From Roridomyces roridus (taxonomy: Eukaryota > Basidiomycota > Agaricomycetes > Agaricales > Mycenaceae), in NCBI GenBank assembly GCA_029378245.1, contig JARKIF010000004.1:3348001-3412000 (forward strand): DNA of 64,000 bases. Reading direction: 5' to 3'. Shown one piece after another: positions 34,252 to 46,595 of the stretch. The translations under genes were made by a program, and so were the position numbers. The notes beneath the pieces are model-generated. The model did no database searches, was not told the origin of the DNA, and was given only the letters and a program-made list of their open reading frames with translations. The first letter of the stretch is position 1; each line of letters starts with the position of its first letter.

Positions 34252-35609
34252 GGTGGAAGGAGAGAAAGGAATGGATTGAGATGCGGTCACGCGGTGCGTT
34301 GCTCGGCATGGCTGATCACTGCGGTAACGCGGCGTTATGTCATTTTGATTGATGCAACAACCTTGCCTTTTGCTTTTCGCAGTCTCCGTTGCTCGCACTC
34401 TCTTCTCGCGCTCACGAATATGGGCTCTGCACGCTCGATATCCGATGGACGATTGCTGCTCGAAAGTACGCCGTCTGGATGGATGCAATTAGCTGCTAAC
34501 ACCAACTGAATTCAATTGACTAGAGCACCATTTATATCTCAAGCCGGATTCGGCCTGGAGGGCAATTGAGACACGGAGAATACTGCGCTCCGAGACCTGG
34601 GTCCCGACAGCTCCACGTCTTCTTGGTATGCATCGACGATCGCCAGGATGTCAATGGGCAGAGCAGGCTGAGCAGCAAGTGGTGGCCCTAGTCGTGCTCT
34701 GAAGCTATGGAAAACTTGGTCTTGGTACGTATCGCCAAGGCACGGAGACAAAGCCAACAAACGTCGTCGCCAAAACGAATCAGATCCGACAGAGAATCTC
34801 AAGTACGAGCTCAATTGGTCGTAGGAAAGGTAAGAAACTCGACGGTGCTTGCAGGAGTTGACAAGTTTCTCCGGAAAATGGGGATTTTTAGTTGGCGGCT
34901 TCACGTTGACGGAGAGTCCGACGGTCAGAGAGCCTGATACTTATCGAATAGACATTGACCTCTGAGGAGAGCCGCGTTGTACCAAGGTTCGTCCATGATC
35001 TGCTTCATCTTCGATTTGAGGCCCGCGTTTTAACCGTAAAGCCAAGCCTACGCAGGAGAAGGCTGAGGGGAATATGCTGGGTTGGGTGCCACGGGTCCTC
35101 GATGTCGCAGCTGGTGTGTGTGGCACAGAGCGAGCTCGGGTCTAGGTCCATCTTCAATTGTTTCCGGTGACTCGACTGTTAAGTTTCGAGTTTGGCTGGC
35201 TCTTGATGTGACCAAAGTCGTTTTGTGCGCAGCAGAATGAGGCAGCAAGACAAGCAGAACTCAGTGGCAAGCCCGTGGTCGTTATGTGGCAAGTTGTGGC
35301 CACTCGTGAGTCGTTGACCAAATCACACCAGGTCCAAGCAACACGATCACGCGCAAGACAAAGGAAGCATCGCCCATCAGTCCAAATCCAGCCTCACCTC
35401 GACATCTCATACCAACCGCTCCATTATCCACTTCCATTCTCGAATCCAAAGCGCTGAGGCTACAATTGTGCGTCCGAGTCAATCCTAGATTTGGTAAGTA
35501 CAGCCGGCGCCTCGCCTCGAGGCTCGAACTCTTTGGTCGCGGGTCTATTTATTTACGGGCTCCTCCTCAGACTGTTCTTCTCGTTTTCTCCTCCACCCAC
35601 ATCCGCACC
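34252..35609. other. Intergenic, no gene supported
   Basis: Divergent region between phospholipase D and the zinc-finger gene. A 121-codon minus-strand open frame at 34539-34904 has no recognisable domain and no intron signals that extend it. Confidence 0.45.
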
Positions 35610-36684
35610 ATGTTGCCCCCGGACATCCCAATCTACCCAAAATACCTCTCGGTGCGTCCCTTTTCTCTCCACTCGGTGTTGTGAATCTAAACGCGAGATG
35701 ATCCAGTACGGAGGCTCCGCGACATGCAACCCCGCGGAGACGACCGACCTCGTAGACGCCCAGCCTCCTTCCATCGATTCCTACACTCTCTCGGACGACG
35801 ACGACGCGAGCGAGTGGGAGGCAGCCAACGCTGACAATGCAGTCGCATTCCCACATCCCGCCTCCGTGCCACCCACCACATTTGACCAATACTCCCCCGA
35901 AGTCGACTACCACTCTGCCGACGAGTCGGACGCTGACGCGGACTCGGACTACGTCGAGGCCAAAGCTGCTCTCCCCAAGCCCAAGCGCAAGGGGAAGCAG
36001 AAGGCCAAGACGTCGACCAGGGCCCCGGCGCGCCGCATTGCACCTCTCCCTTCTCGAGCGTCCGCGACTACTACTCGCACTACCACCGCAACCGCAGCCA
36101 CGTTCCAGCCGTTGCTGGGCAGCTCGTCCTTCAACGCGGCGTACGACTTCGAGTCGGACGACGACGCTGACGCTGAAGCCGGGTCTGATTACTACGGTTT
36201 CGAGTCGGACGACGACGCTGACGCTGAAGCCGGGTCTGATTACTACGGTTCAGACGACGAGAACGCAGACGAGCCGCCGACCAAACGCGCTCGCACCCAA
36301 CCTTCTGCAGAACCCGTCGCGGGACCAAGCACCCTCCCCTCCTTCTCCTCCTCCTCCTCCTCCTCTTCCTCCACTGCGTCCATGACGCGTCGCAGAACCA
36401 CCATGCCCAAACCCATCAAATTCAACGGCCGATACCTCTGTCCCTTCCCGGGCTGTGATGTCGGGTCATTCAAGAACCCGAGCGGTACCAACAGACACCA
36501 GCGCGCGAAGCACTACGCCTCGCAGTTGACGTGCCCTGCCAAAGGATGTGTGGCCTCGTTTCAGGACGGAGAGAGGAAGGATCTGATTAGGAAGCATTTG
36601 AAGAACACTTGTGCAGGGAAAGATCGATCGGTGTGGTTGAGGGAGATGGAGGCGGGTATGAAGAAGAGGAAGGGTGGGGATTAG
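35610..36684 (+). CDS. C2H2 zinc-finger protein
   Basis: Exon 1 (35610-35651) encodes MLPPDIPIYPKYLS. An intron (35652-35706) follows, and exon 2 runs to the TAG at 36682-36684, giving about 340 residues. The frame also stays open through the intron, so retention would not truncate the protein. The N-terminal two thirds is acidic and disordered (LSDDDDASEWE, a Lys-rich stretch, Ser/Thr runs, a poly-Ser tract encoded by TCC repeats). It contains a tandem duplication of 17 residues (FESDDDADAEAGSDYYG twice, 36148-36249). The C-terminus has CPFPGCDVG..NRHQRAKH, a C2H2 finger, followed by CPAKGC...RKHLKNTC, a second finger with Cys as the last ligand. It is probably a DNA-binding regulator; target unknown. 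Confidence 0.8.
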
Positions 36685-39044
36685 TCTGTTGGAATTTCTT
36701 TCAATCTCGTGGATTGTAGGATGTACGAGTAGAGATACTACATGGATTCTCTCTGGATAATACATTCCTCGTGAATTTAAAAGACGATTTGTGACTTCCA
36801 GATCGACAGGGCCCCGACTTGAAATCGGTAGTATCCAAGCGCGATCAAACGCCATATGAGTGCCCCTTCCCATGTAGACTGCTGTCTGGACTCATCGTTC
36901 GCCAGTGGTAGGCTCTCCCCGTTCAACTCGGGGCTGCGTGCTAAAAGTTGTCTTGGGCTGATTTTTTCATACCCTTAACATCAAACCAGCTATGTTAGAT
37001 TCATCTCAGCTGCAATTGAAGGAAAAGAAATCTCTGCCCACAGCGAGAGAAGAGAATATTACACTATGGTCCAAGAATCAAGGCAGAAACACCAAATGCA
37101 TACCCCTCTCACGTGGAAAACGAAATCGCAAATTCAAAAGGACAAGGTACTTATAGTGTCCAAACCAAGCGCTTCTCCTCCCTCCAAATCGCACGCATGG
37201 TCCTATTAATTCAGCTCAAGTGTTTCGCCCAGGCGACACAAGGTGAACGTTGAAGTGCTGGAAATCACATTTCCGAAGCCAGACATAGTCCAATGGGTTA
37301 TCTCGGGTGTTGTGACGGCGTCATCGGACTCCAAGGATGCGTCGCGAAGAGCAAGACCATCATGCGAGCAAAAGTTGGGCAAATATATTTGATCCGATAC
37401 ACTCGGATCAATGCTCCTTGGTCTCAAACCACCACGGTCCACCATCTCGTGACTCCCGCTTGGCTTTCTGCGTCAGTACTCAGTAAGTACGCGGTTGTTC
37501 TATCCAGTGACCCGTCTCTCTGACAGCAGCCGTACACTGGTGCCACCGTCCGGATCCCGATTCACAGGCTACAGCCTCTTGTCAGCTCGACCGTCGACGA
37601 CTCATGATTGTACTTATGGCGGCTCGAGATGCAGGAGTGTCTGCATCGTACAGGCTCATTGATGATTGAATGCAAAATTTGAATAACATCAGACCACCAC
37701 CATTGATTCCTATCATCCGCCTCCAAATCGTCGTCAAAGTCCTTAAATCTTGCCTATCCTCACGAGAAGTCGCCCTTGCTCCGAAACTAGTGTGCCCTGG
37801 CGCCACAAACAACCAGAGCGGCGAAACCTCCTTCCGTTGAGCGCGAGAGACTGCGAATACGATTCACCGGTTGCTTGAAACTTCTGCATACACCTGTCCG
37901 TCTGGCGCTGTGGCTGCTGCAACCATACCACAACGACAGAGCTGTGTTCCACTGCTAGAAAGCACACTCAGCGGCCTCACTCTGGTCCCTCACCCACTCC
38001 TACAAACGACGACTAACGGGGCGTAGCCATCCTATTCCCTGCTGCCACGTCGATATTACGTCAAGTTGCTGTGCGCGGCGGCAAGTGCTCCGCTCGCTTC
38101 AACGTGAAACGCGAAAGTGGGGTCCAGACCATTCCTTCCATCACGATTCAATTATTATTCAACGTTCCTTACTACCCTATCGTGTTCTCAGAAAATTCAA
38201 GCAAGTACCGCGACATTCTGCGTGCCCAAGTATGGAAATCGAGGACTTAACCAGCCGATCATCGGTTATTCAATCCCCAAGTAGTTCAAATTCTTCTCGT
38301 GGGTCTCACCTCGTCCGTGGCTTATTGCCGCATGGTGAGGATGCCCAAATGAAGGAACTTTGCTTGATACGGGATGGCTTTTTGCGACAGTCTCTCAAGC
38401 TCCATTCTCACTCTTCTGTCGTGCGTTTCTCCTCACAGAAACCGGAATCACACCACTTCGAATTTGACACTTTCTGCTCTTGCTCGCATGATCTCTTGAA
38501 ACTCTCGCCGCTGGACAAATCAAACCAGTAGTGGGTTGAAGGTGTTCTCATAGCAGCAAGAAAATCACCATCTCAGTGCATGGCATCGAATTTCTCCACA
38601 TTACCTACTCATGAGACGAGCGTGGAGAAACATCGTAAACATGTCCAAAAAACTGCACTTCAATGGATGCAGATGCAGGTCAACTCCTGGGATAAACTTC
38701 ATGAATTGAACGGACAACATGACAAGAGACCATGCCACCTTCTACGTTGTCCCTCGCCTGTAAGGTTTATCCCATATCTCCTCGAAGACAGTGACTCCAG
38801 TTGAAAGTGACTAACTTGCCTTTTTTCGTGGTCTAGGTTCTACCGTGGGGCATGGGTCTTCTCATGGGGTCTGCGCTTAGGGCTTAGAGTGCGGAGGGAG
38901 GTCCTGGGACGAAGGTGTATATGACTTGCTTTGTACACTGGGATAATCCCAGGAAACCGGCGTTCGATAAGCGGACCGTGCCGTGTAATTTATCCTATCC
39001 TATCCTATCCTCCTCACGCTGTTTGTACTCCATATAGATCATTC
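36685..39044. other. Intergenic, no gene supported
   Basis: The open frames here, including a 148-codon plus-strand one at 38085-38531, show no recognisable motif. A (TATCC)4 microsatellite lies at 38991-39010 just before the 269-bp duplication. Confidence 0.45.
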
Positions 39045-39582
39045 AAGACGGGATTCTCCTGCTCCACTTGTTAATCCCTTTCGGCTGCTATTTCTCGATG
39101 CCAGCCCGACGCCGGCCGACCCCAAACGCCTACCTCTCGAGGAGACGGCAACATTGGGGTAAGATTCAATGATCCACGACATCCCTCGAAACAAACTCAT
39201 CGCTCACAAGGTCCGGATGTGCATGCCCGGAGCACGACAAATTCAACTCTAGCTGTTCTGCACTCGCACATGTATCCCATTCGCTCAAAGTCCACTCGAA
39301 GAACGGTTACGCCAAGACGGGATTCGCCGGCCCCCCTTGTTTCCACTCAATTCTTTGCGGCTGCTATTTCGCGATGCCAGCCCGACTCGAGCCGGCGGCA
39401 CCGACCTCTCGAAGTTTGACGACGGTAACATAAAGATAAGATTCAATGATCTACTCTGTCGCATCCCCCGCAACAAACTCATCGTTCACAAGCTCTGAAG
39501 TGCCGGATAACGACAAATTGGCCTCAACCTTATACGCTCCTCATGTATATAGGGTGGGTCTCCCATTCGCTCGAGGACCGGG
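39045..39582 (+). repeat. Tandem duplication of about 269 bp
   Basis: Unit 1 starts at AAGACGGGATTC (39045) and unit 2 at the same motif (39314). Shared blocks in order: CGGCTGCTATTTC, CGATGCCAGCCCGAC, AAGATTCAATGAT, CAAACTCATCG and CCCATTCGCTC. The copies have diverged moderately. They lie directly upstream of the ThrE/Prm10-like gene. Confidence 0.75.
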
Positions 39583-39697
39583 TACGCTAACGGAGATTAA
39601 TCACACCGTGCAGCAGATCTCTCCACTAGCAACGCAGTTTGATCATTGGTGGCTCTGAACGGAGCCGGGAGGGGACCATTCTATTCAAGTCCTCATC

Positions 39698-41538
39698 ATG
39701 GGTACACGACGGAGACGCACTTTATCATTCAAGCCCCCGCTCCCTGCCGTATTCCTTGCGATGACTATGACACTTCGAGAGCTGGGCTCACGGAGGGACT
39801 CGATGATGTCCTCTCGTACGGAGTCTACCCTGGCGAGTGCCCACGGATGTACGCCGGGAAAGGACAAGCACGGCGAAAGGGCCCCTCACTGGCGCGAGAA
39901 CGCCGAATGCTACGTGCGTTTAATACCTGTCTCTTTCTCTGTGTCTTGACTGTAGTATGCCTTCTAGATCACCCATCACGCCGCACAAACAAGCCAACGA
40001 CAAGACCTCATCCTCAAGCTCGCTCGCGTCTTCATGATGCTTGGAGCTCCTTCGTACCGACTGGAAGCGCAGATTCAGGATGTCTGTAGCGTGCTGGACG
40101 TACAGGCCGAGATGCTATACCTCCCGGACAGTTTCTTCGTCAGCTTCACCGACAACGCGTCAGGGATTGGGAGTGGTACAGCTAAATTGATCAGGCAGAC
40201 GCGGACGTTGAATTTGGGCAAGTTGAAGGCTGCTTATGGGATTTATTCGAGCGTGAGTTTTGATGTACTGACTGGACGACTTGATTACAATTTCTCAGAT
40301 CGTCCACGGCGAGCGATCCGTGGTGGAACTCTCGAATGCGCTCGACGATCTGATGTTTGCTGCAAAGCAGGAATACCGACAGGCGTGGTGGAAGCTTGCG
40401 CTGGCTGGAGGGATGTGTTCTGCGACAATCTGTCCGGTCGGCTTCAACGGAAGCTTCCTGGACGCGCTCATTTCGTTCCCTCTCGGCGCCCTATTAATCG
40501 GCATTCAGCTGCTGAGTGCGCAGAATGAGTTATATTCGAACCTCTTTGAGTGAGTGTCCCTCTGGCTTCTATTTGCTTACTGATTGTGAGCAGACTTTCG
40601 ATGGCGACACTCTTCAGCTTCCTCTCCGCCTTCCTCGCGTCTACACACGTGTTCTGCTACTGCGCCGTTGCATCTGCGTCTATCGTGCTCATCCTCCCGG
40701 GTTTCTTCGTCTACACCGGCGCCCTCGAGATCATGTCGAGAAATCTCATCTCGGGGTCCGTGAGGATGGGTTACGTGATTGTGTATGCGCTCTTCTTGGG
40801 ATTCGGGCTGGCGATGGCGCGGAGGGGTACGAGGTCTTCGCGAGGAGGAGCGTTAGAGGAAGTGTGGATTATACGTGCACGTTGAGCCACAACCCTGATG
40901 GTCCGTGGTGGCAGCGGACGTTCACTTTTTATTGGAGTGGGTGCGTCTCCTTCGTTTGGGATGAATTATTGACGATTATCCCTAGATATCCTCTCTTTGG
41001 TGATGTTCTCCTTCTTCCTCAGCCTCAAAAACTTTTCTCCGTGGCGCAGTCGGCAGATGCTGCTTCTCATCTTATTCTCGCTGGTGGGATTTGTACCGAG
41101 CCATTTCGCGGGAATCGCTGTAGAAAGCCAGAGCTATGTCGGTCCAGCTGTTGGGTTCGTTTCATTCCCTTCTCACGAAGTTGATGAACGGTTTACACAG
41201 GACTCTCGCAGTGGGTGTCTCCGCCAGTCTGTACGCAACATTCTTCTCGGAGAATGCCTTCGTCGTTATGGTGCGCCTGCGTCCCTCGATGCTTGACTGT
41301 CCTCACCACTTGCTAGATCACGGGTATATTGTATCAACTTCCAGCCGGCATGGGAAATAATGGCGGTCTCCTCAGCTATGCATCGGACACCGACAGCGGG
41401 TCACCTACGTCCTTGCTCGCGGGATTCGAGACGGGCGTTCAACTGATTGGCGTGGGCGTTGCTATGAGTATTGGGCTGGGAATTGCGCTTTTGCTGGTGC
41501 ATCCCATGTCGAGGGGGCGTGGGGTGGTGATGTCTTGA
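39698..41538 (+). CDS. ThrE/Prm10-family membrane protein (DUF1212), apparent frameshift
   Basis: The family comprises multi-pass membrane proteins related to bacterial ThrE threonine exporters and yeast pheromone-regulated Prm10. The conserved N-terminal soluble domain reads LKLARVFMMLGAPSYRLE, ...DNASGIGSGTAKLIRQTR, then WWKLALAGGMCSATICPVGF. Membrane segments follow (LIVLILPGFFVYTGALEIMSRN-like, MLLLILFSLVGFVP, GTLAVGVSASLYATFF, AMSIGLGIALLLVHP). Five or six short introns join in frame except at 40814-40818, where GFGLAM and GAEGYEVFARR are one base out of register; a single missing G would restore it. No intron signal explains the shift. It could be a real lesion or an assembly error. The start at 39698 is uncertain; the HWRENAECY exon joins ITHHAAQ after an intron near 39915. 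Confidence 0.78.
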
Positions 41539-41961
41539 ACTAAGCTGAAAAACCATTGCGAGCGGCGAGACGTATAGGTACATCTGACTTGATGTTAGAA
41601 ACAAGAAAAAGGACGAGCGTCATCCTGGATAACTACCCAGCCCTGAGTCGACGGTCTTTTGTCACGAGCAAACAGCCTGGCGAGTACCCTGACTCTGCTG
41701 TTACTTATCACCAAACCGCCTCAAGTCAGTCCCGGGTTCACGACTGCACGTCGTCGACCTGACTCTTCACAGCCTGCTACAGCTCGAACGAGAAATTCCA
41801 AGTGACTTGAGAATCAACGTTTTCTGTGCAGATGCCAGATGTTGTTGTTTTATTCCAGACTGTGCAGTGCGTCTGCGCAGAATTGCGAGATAAGTGTTGG
41901 CAAGTACCCGCGAGCACCGGCGCAAGATCGAAGATCCAAAAAGTTGGGTTTCACCTCCGCA

Positions 41962-42041
41962 AGGCCGCGCCCGGAGTCGAACCGGGGTCCCCAGAAAAGG
42001 AAAGTCAGAATCTGATGTGATAACCGTTACACTACGCAGCC
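41962..42041 (-). tRNA. tRNA-Gln (anticodon CTG) with 8-nt intron
   Basis: On the minus strand the acceptor stem is GGCTGCG/CGCGGCC (one G-U pair). The D-arm is GTGTAACGGTTATCAC, the anticodon stem TCAGA/TCTGG, the loop TTCTGA..T with anticodon CTG, and the T-arm CCCGG-TTCGACT-CCGGG. A CTTTCCTT intron after position 37 is needed to close the anticodon stem. It lies about 110 bp downstream of the MDR gene. Confidence 0.85.
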
Positions 42042-42148
42042 TCCTAGTGCCTGTGGGGGTCTGGGATGAACCTGTGTTTAGTTCTGGCAAGGAAGTTTCA
42101 AAAACCATTTACATATGTATACGCGTACAGATTTGTTCTTACTCTCCT

Positions 42149-43411
42149 TCAATTTGTTTCCTGCGGGAAAGCCACCAACTTGACTCCACTCACTGCATTA
42201 TTCTCCATCTTCGCCAGCCCATCGACAATTCCAACCAACCCGTTCGGCAATTTCTCAGCACGATTAGGCTGGTTCCAGTTCTTCAGCAGCCAGAACGGGA
42301 CAACAATAACAGCAGAAAAGCACTCACAACAATGATACCCTCTGCAACCTGCTTCGCCAACGTCTTCCACATAAGCACTCCAAACTCCCGATGCGCATGC
42401 GGAGAGCCCAGAATATGAATGAGTTTCCTCCCATTCACATCGTGCTCTTCCCCGCCCAGAACCGCCACGGCTGTCCCACCCTCGGATGAGACTAGTTCGA
42501 AACACACTTCCTGGGTGTCGGGCTCGCTGATTGCGTCGTAGACGATCTTGAACGATGCGCTCGGGCCAGCGATATGGCGCACGGCTTCGGGGACAGATGC
42601 GGTGGGTACGGCGTTGCGGTCGATGACGTGCGTGGCGCCCAGGGACTTGAGGAAGTCGGTGTGTTTGGCTGATGCGTAGGTGATGATGGGAGAGAACTTG
42701 TACTCGCGGAGAATTTGGAGAGCTGGTCGAGGAGAGGTACATATGTAATATATGAGCTTGATACGAGTAAGTCAGACTCACCGAATTGACCGACGGAAGA
42801 ACTCCCTCCGAAGACGAAGACCGGCTCGCCTGCAAAACTCTTCTCGAAAGCGCAAGTGGGGTCAAGGCCTGCTCCGGCCGGAGCTGCTGCAAGAAGTCCA
42901 ATTGCGGCGGTAGCGTAACCAAGAGGAATCGATGCAGCTTCGGCGTAGTCGAGGCTGTCAGGGATCTGCCGCATCATCAGCGAATGCTCTGAGATGGCGG
43001 GTACTGAAATTCCACACCTTCCCAACCAAATCCGCCGGCATGAGTGCATACTGTTGGAAAGCAGAGAATCCGTGCGGAGGGAAAGTGAGTCCCATGCTAC
43101 GTAGATGATAAGTATCTTCAAATCCCAGCTGAGATATCTGCGAATTCAACTCACACCCGATCTCCCTTCTTCAAACTATCGACGCCCTCGCCGACCGCTT
43201 CTACATCCCCAGAGAAATCCCACCCAACGATAGTCGGGTACTTGTCGATGAAGGCCCCGACTTTGCGCATCTTCCAGTCCACGGGATTCAGCGCGGTTGC
43301 TTGGATCTTGATCAGGACTTGTCCTGCGGCAGGGGCAGGCGGCATAGGCCAGCTGTCGACGACGAACTGGCCGAATTTCTCCTTCAGAACGAGGGCTTTC
43401 TGGGTGGACAT
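42149..43411 (-). CDS. Zinc-type MDR oxidoreductase (quinone reductase / enoyl reductase-like)
   Basis: The start at 43409-43411 gives MSTQKALVLKEKFGQF; an in-frame ATG 15 bases upstream is possible. Then follow GQVLIKIQATALNPVDWKMR and PTIVGWDFSGDVEAVGEGV, the GroES-like domain of medium-chain reductases, and, after introns, a GEPVFVFGGSSSVGQF nucleotide-binding motif. The C-terminus is EKLPNGLVGIVDGLAKMEN...SGVKLVAFPQETN. There is no Cys/His set for the catalytic zinc, so this is the zinc-independent quinone-oxidoreductase/enoyl-reductase branch, about 350 residues. The substrate cannot be inferred. It is divergent from the NADPH oxidase gene across 727 bp. Confidence 0.85.
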
Positions 43412-44138
43412 GGTGGGTGGGTGCAAGTGGGGTTCCGATTAGGTTCCGAGGAACGATGTAAGTACTTCTTTTTTTGGCACCGGTTACAGTCGGAGCGCCC
43501 TGGCCTCTAGTCGCCGAGGTGCCCAAACGTTCCTTGATTAATTGATGGCCTCGTGGTGATCTTTCTGTTCCATGTGGGGTGCAAATAGATCTGCCGCTCG
43601 TCGGCCGCAGTAGCCATCAGATTTCATTTGACAACAATCATTGCACAGACTCGTGACTCCTTTTCAGCTTCCACCATGGGCTTCTGATTCAACGGCAACA
43701 TTTAGGGCACGGGCTCCCATCCGCAGCAACGATGGACCGGCAGCCGGGGTACTGAGGCCGCGCGGGACTACCACTTCTTGACCACTTCCCTCTTATCCTT
43801 CCTTCCTTCACTTGCGTCAATCTTGGCTCACTGCACGCCATAAAGTTTGCCCCGGCTGTATCACTCGGACCTCTTGATTCTTTGGCTTACAAATCCTCCA
43901 CTCTCGATTCGTTCATTCACCCATCTCATTTCTCAGGCTATTTCTAGCCGTGAGCACACCCCCTGGCAATATTTATCCCTGCCGAGGGCCTGGCCTTCAG
44001 GGCTTCTATCTTTACTCCCATGCCGCCTGGCAATCCAATAATTCGACTTGGATACGCTATTTCAGTCACTCTATATAGGATTGGACGGCTTGAATCCGCG
44101 GTCCCACTACTCGATTCGTTCTCTCCGCACTGGCTGCG
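43412..44138. other. Divergent promoter region between MDR and NADPH oxidase genes
   Basis: 727 bp with no supported gene. It is likely the shared upstream region of both genes. Confidence 0.5.
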
Positions 44139-46122
44139 ATGGGCGAAAGCTGGATCAAGAGGGAGCTTCTCACACCCCGAAGACTGGTCTTCAATGTCAT
44201 CTTCTACGGACTTCAGCTGTTCTTGTTTGCCTATGGCTGGTTTCTCCAGGTGTGTGTGCTATGATACTTTACCTCGCAACATACTGATTCCACAGGAAAC
44301 AAACACCCGACTGTCCGGCCTCAACACGCTCAAGTTCTCCGTCTGGATCTCGCGTGGGGCAGGGCTCGTGCTAGCCTTTGACGGCGGTCTCATCCTCGTT
44401 CCCATGCTCCGAAACATCATCCGCGTCGTCCGTCCCAAGCTCACGTGGCTCTTCCCCGCAGACGAGAACATTTGGTTCCATCGGCAGGTGGCGTACTCGA
44501 TGGCCTTTTGGGCTATGGTGCATACCTCTGCGCATTATGTCAATTTTATCCAAGTTGAGCGGACGCGTGAGTACGAGAACTGTAATTTTCCTTCAGGGAC
44601 CTGAGATTTTCCCCAGAAATACGACCCCAGACCGCCCAACAAATACACTACACGCAGCCCGGGGGAATCACAGGCCACTTTATGTTGCTCATCATGCTCC
44701 TCATTTACACCACCGCGGCGCAGCGTATTCGCACCCAGTGCTTCGAAGCGTTCTGGTTCACCCACCACCTGGCCTTCTTCTTTATGCTCGGGCTGTACAC
44801 CCACGCGACGGGCTGTTTTGTGCGTGATACCCTCGATCCGGTCTATACAGACGTCTTCCCATTTTACGATTCGACGCATTGTCTGGGGTACATGAGTTGG
44901 CGAGCGACGATTTGGCCTGGGGTGATATATTTCGGGGAGAGGATGTGGAGGGAAATTAGGGCGAGGAAGAGAACGAAGTTGGATCGAGTGCTTGTACATC
45001 CTAGCGGTGCGTTACACCATCCTTGCCATGATCTCCACTGACCCGACTCTAGGTGCCATGGAACTCCGAATTATCAAGCCGAGTTTCAAATACACTCCGG
45101 GGCAATGGCTGTTCATCCAAGTCCCCGAAATCTCACGCGTACAGTGGCATCCCTTCACCATCACCTCCGCGCCAAAAGACCCGTACGTGTCCCTACACAT
45201 CCGACAGGTCGGAGATTGGACCCATGCCCTCGGCGAACGGCTCGGTGCAGGGCCAGAGGTCGTAGCACGCATGAGGGCCGAGGCAATGCGAGGTATCCAG
45301 ATGAAGGAGGGAGCGCGCTTTGAACTTGATTTGGCTGTCAACGCGGACCTCCCGAGGGTGAGGATCGACGGGCCATATGGTGCGCCGGCAGAGGATGTAT
45401 TCGGGGTACAGGTTGCTATACTTGTTGGTGCTGGTATTGGTGTTACTCCTTTCGCCTCGATCTTGAAGGTATGCGAACTGATTGACCATGATTGAAATAA
45501 TGTTCTTCCAGGACATCCGATACCGCCAACGCGAGAACCGCCTCGGACTTTTGCAACGCGTTGAATTTTTCTGGATCTGCCGGGATGCGCCATCCTTCGG
45601 GTGGTTCCAGAGTATCCTCGCCGAACTCGAAGCCGCCCAAGCCGACCGTGAGTCCCATTTTCCTCTTCCACCCCTTCGTCTGAACGCACCGCAGCCAACT
45701 TCCTCCACATCAACATATACCTGACGCAAAAGATCAACGAAGACATGATGTGGAATATCGTCGTTAACGACGCCGGGGGCAACTACGATCCGCTTACGCT
45801 CTTACGCACACGCACGCTATTCGGAAGGCCGGATTGGATGACCATCTATGGGCAGATTCGCAGGGCTATCGAGGCCGGGGATTATATTCCTGGGAGTGCG
45901 GCGCAGTTGCAGACCAAAGTCGGGGTACGTTCGAGATGTCCGTTGTTTTGAAATCGGCTGATTTCGGGTAGACGTACTTTTGTGGACCTGGGCCGATTGC
46001 AAAGGCTATCAAGGCGGCGACTTTGTATCACAGCGGGCCTGCGGTCAAGTTTACATTCGCCAAGGTGCGTGTTGTGATTCGTTAGGAAGCGGACTTTGAC
46101 ACCAGTGTAGGAGCATTTCTAA
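44139..46122 (+). CDS. noxA: NADPH oxidase (fungal NoxA-like)
   Basis: The enzyme transfers electrons from NADPH through FAD and two hemes across a membrane to make superoxide, and in fungi serves in differentiation and fruiting. The start gives MGESWIKRELLTPRRLVFN. Heme-binding histidines sit in FHRQVAYSMAFWAMVHTSAHY and FWFTHHLAFFFMLGLYTH. The FAD site is HPFTITSAP, followed by GPYGAPAED, the NADPH site VGAGIGVTPFASILK, and CGPGPIAKAIK, with the classical C-terminus FAKEHF at the TAA (46120-46122). Seven short introns, about 550 residues. The absence of EF hands and of a long N-terminal extension argues against a NoxC/Nox5 type; NoxA versus NoxB is inferred from length and sequence impression. 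Confidence 0.93.
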
Positions 46123-46503
46123 GATCACAGACTTAGTTTTTGGTTACACCCTACGACCGCGGGATTTCATTTTTTTTACTCTTTTACAAAAGAAGTTGCT
46201 ATGCTTGGCACACGCCCCAGGACCAGTTGGGGAAATGATGCACCCGTTTTCAGAAAGGGACCCAAGGATAGCCGCTTAAACGAGCCTGGTTCTTCCGTTC
46301 TTATCAATTCGTGAATGACCAGGGTTTGTCATGATATCCTTCCTTGAGCAAATACTCTCTTTCCTTCACAACTTCTGTGTGTGTACTTCAGCCCATGAAT
46401 GGTGAGCATAAGTCTAATAGTGTTGCGGCAGCATCCCTTCACCGACGCGAACTACTTTCGCCGGCGCGCACGTCCTATTGGCCCTTTGGACCATGCACTC
46501 ATC
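46123..46503. other. Intergenic, no gene seen
   Basis: Contains the 3' flank of the NADPH oxidase gene and the 5' flank of tRNA-Gly; nothing else stands out. Confidence 0.5.
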
Positions 46504-46595
46504 GCATTAATGGGGTAGTGGTAACCTGGGTCGTTGCCATGCCATGTGAACAAACATGTTTCGACCCGCCGGGGGTTCGATTCCCCCTTAATGCA
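46504..46595 (+). tRNA. tRNA-Gly (anticodon GCC) with about 21-nt intron
   Basis: The acceptor stem GCATTAA/TTAATGC is perfect. The D-arm contains GGTAGTGGTAACCT, the anticodon stem is GGTCG/CGACC with loop TTGCCA..T (GCC), and the T-arm is GGGGG-TTCGATT-CCCCC. The intron between positions 37 and 38 carries its own short hairpin (ACATGT-type ends). Confidence 0.88.
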
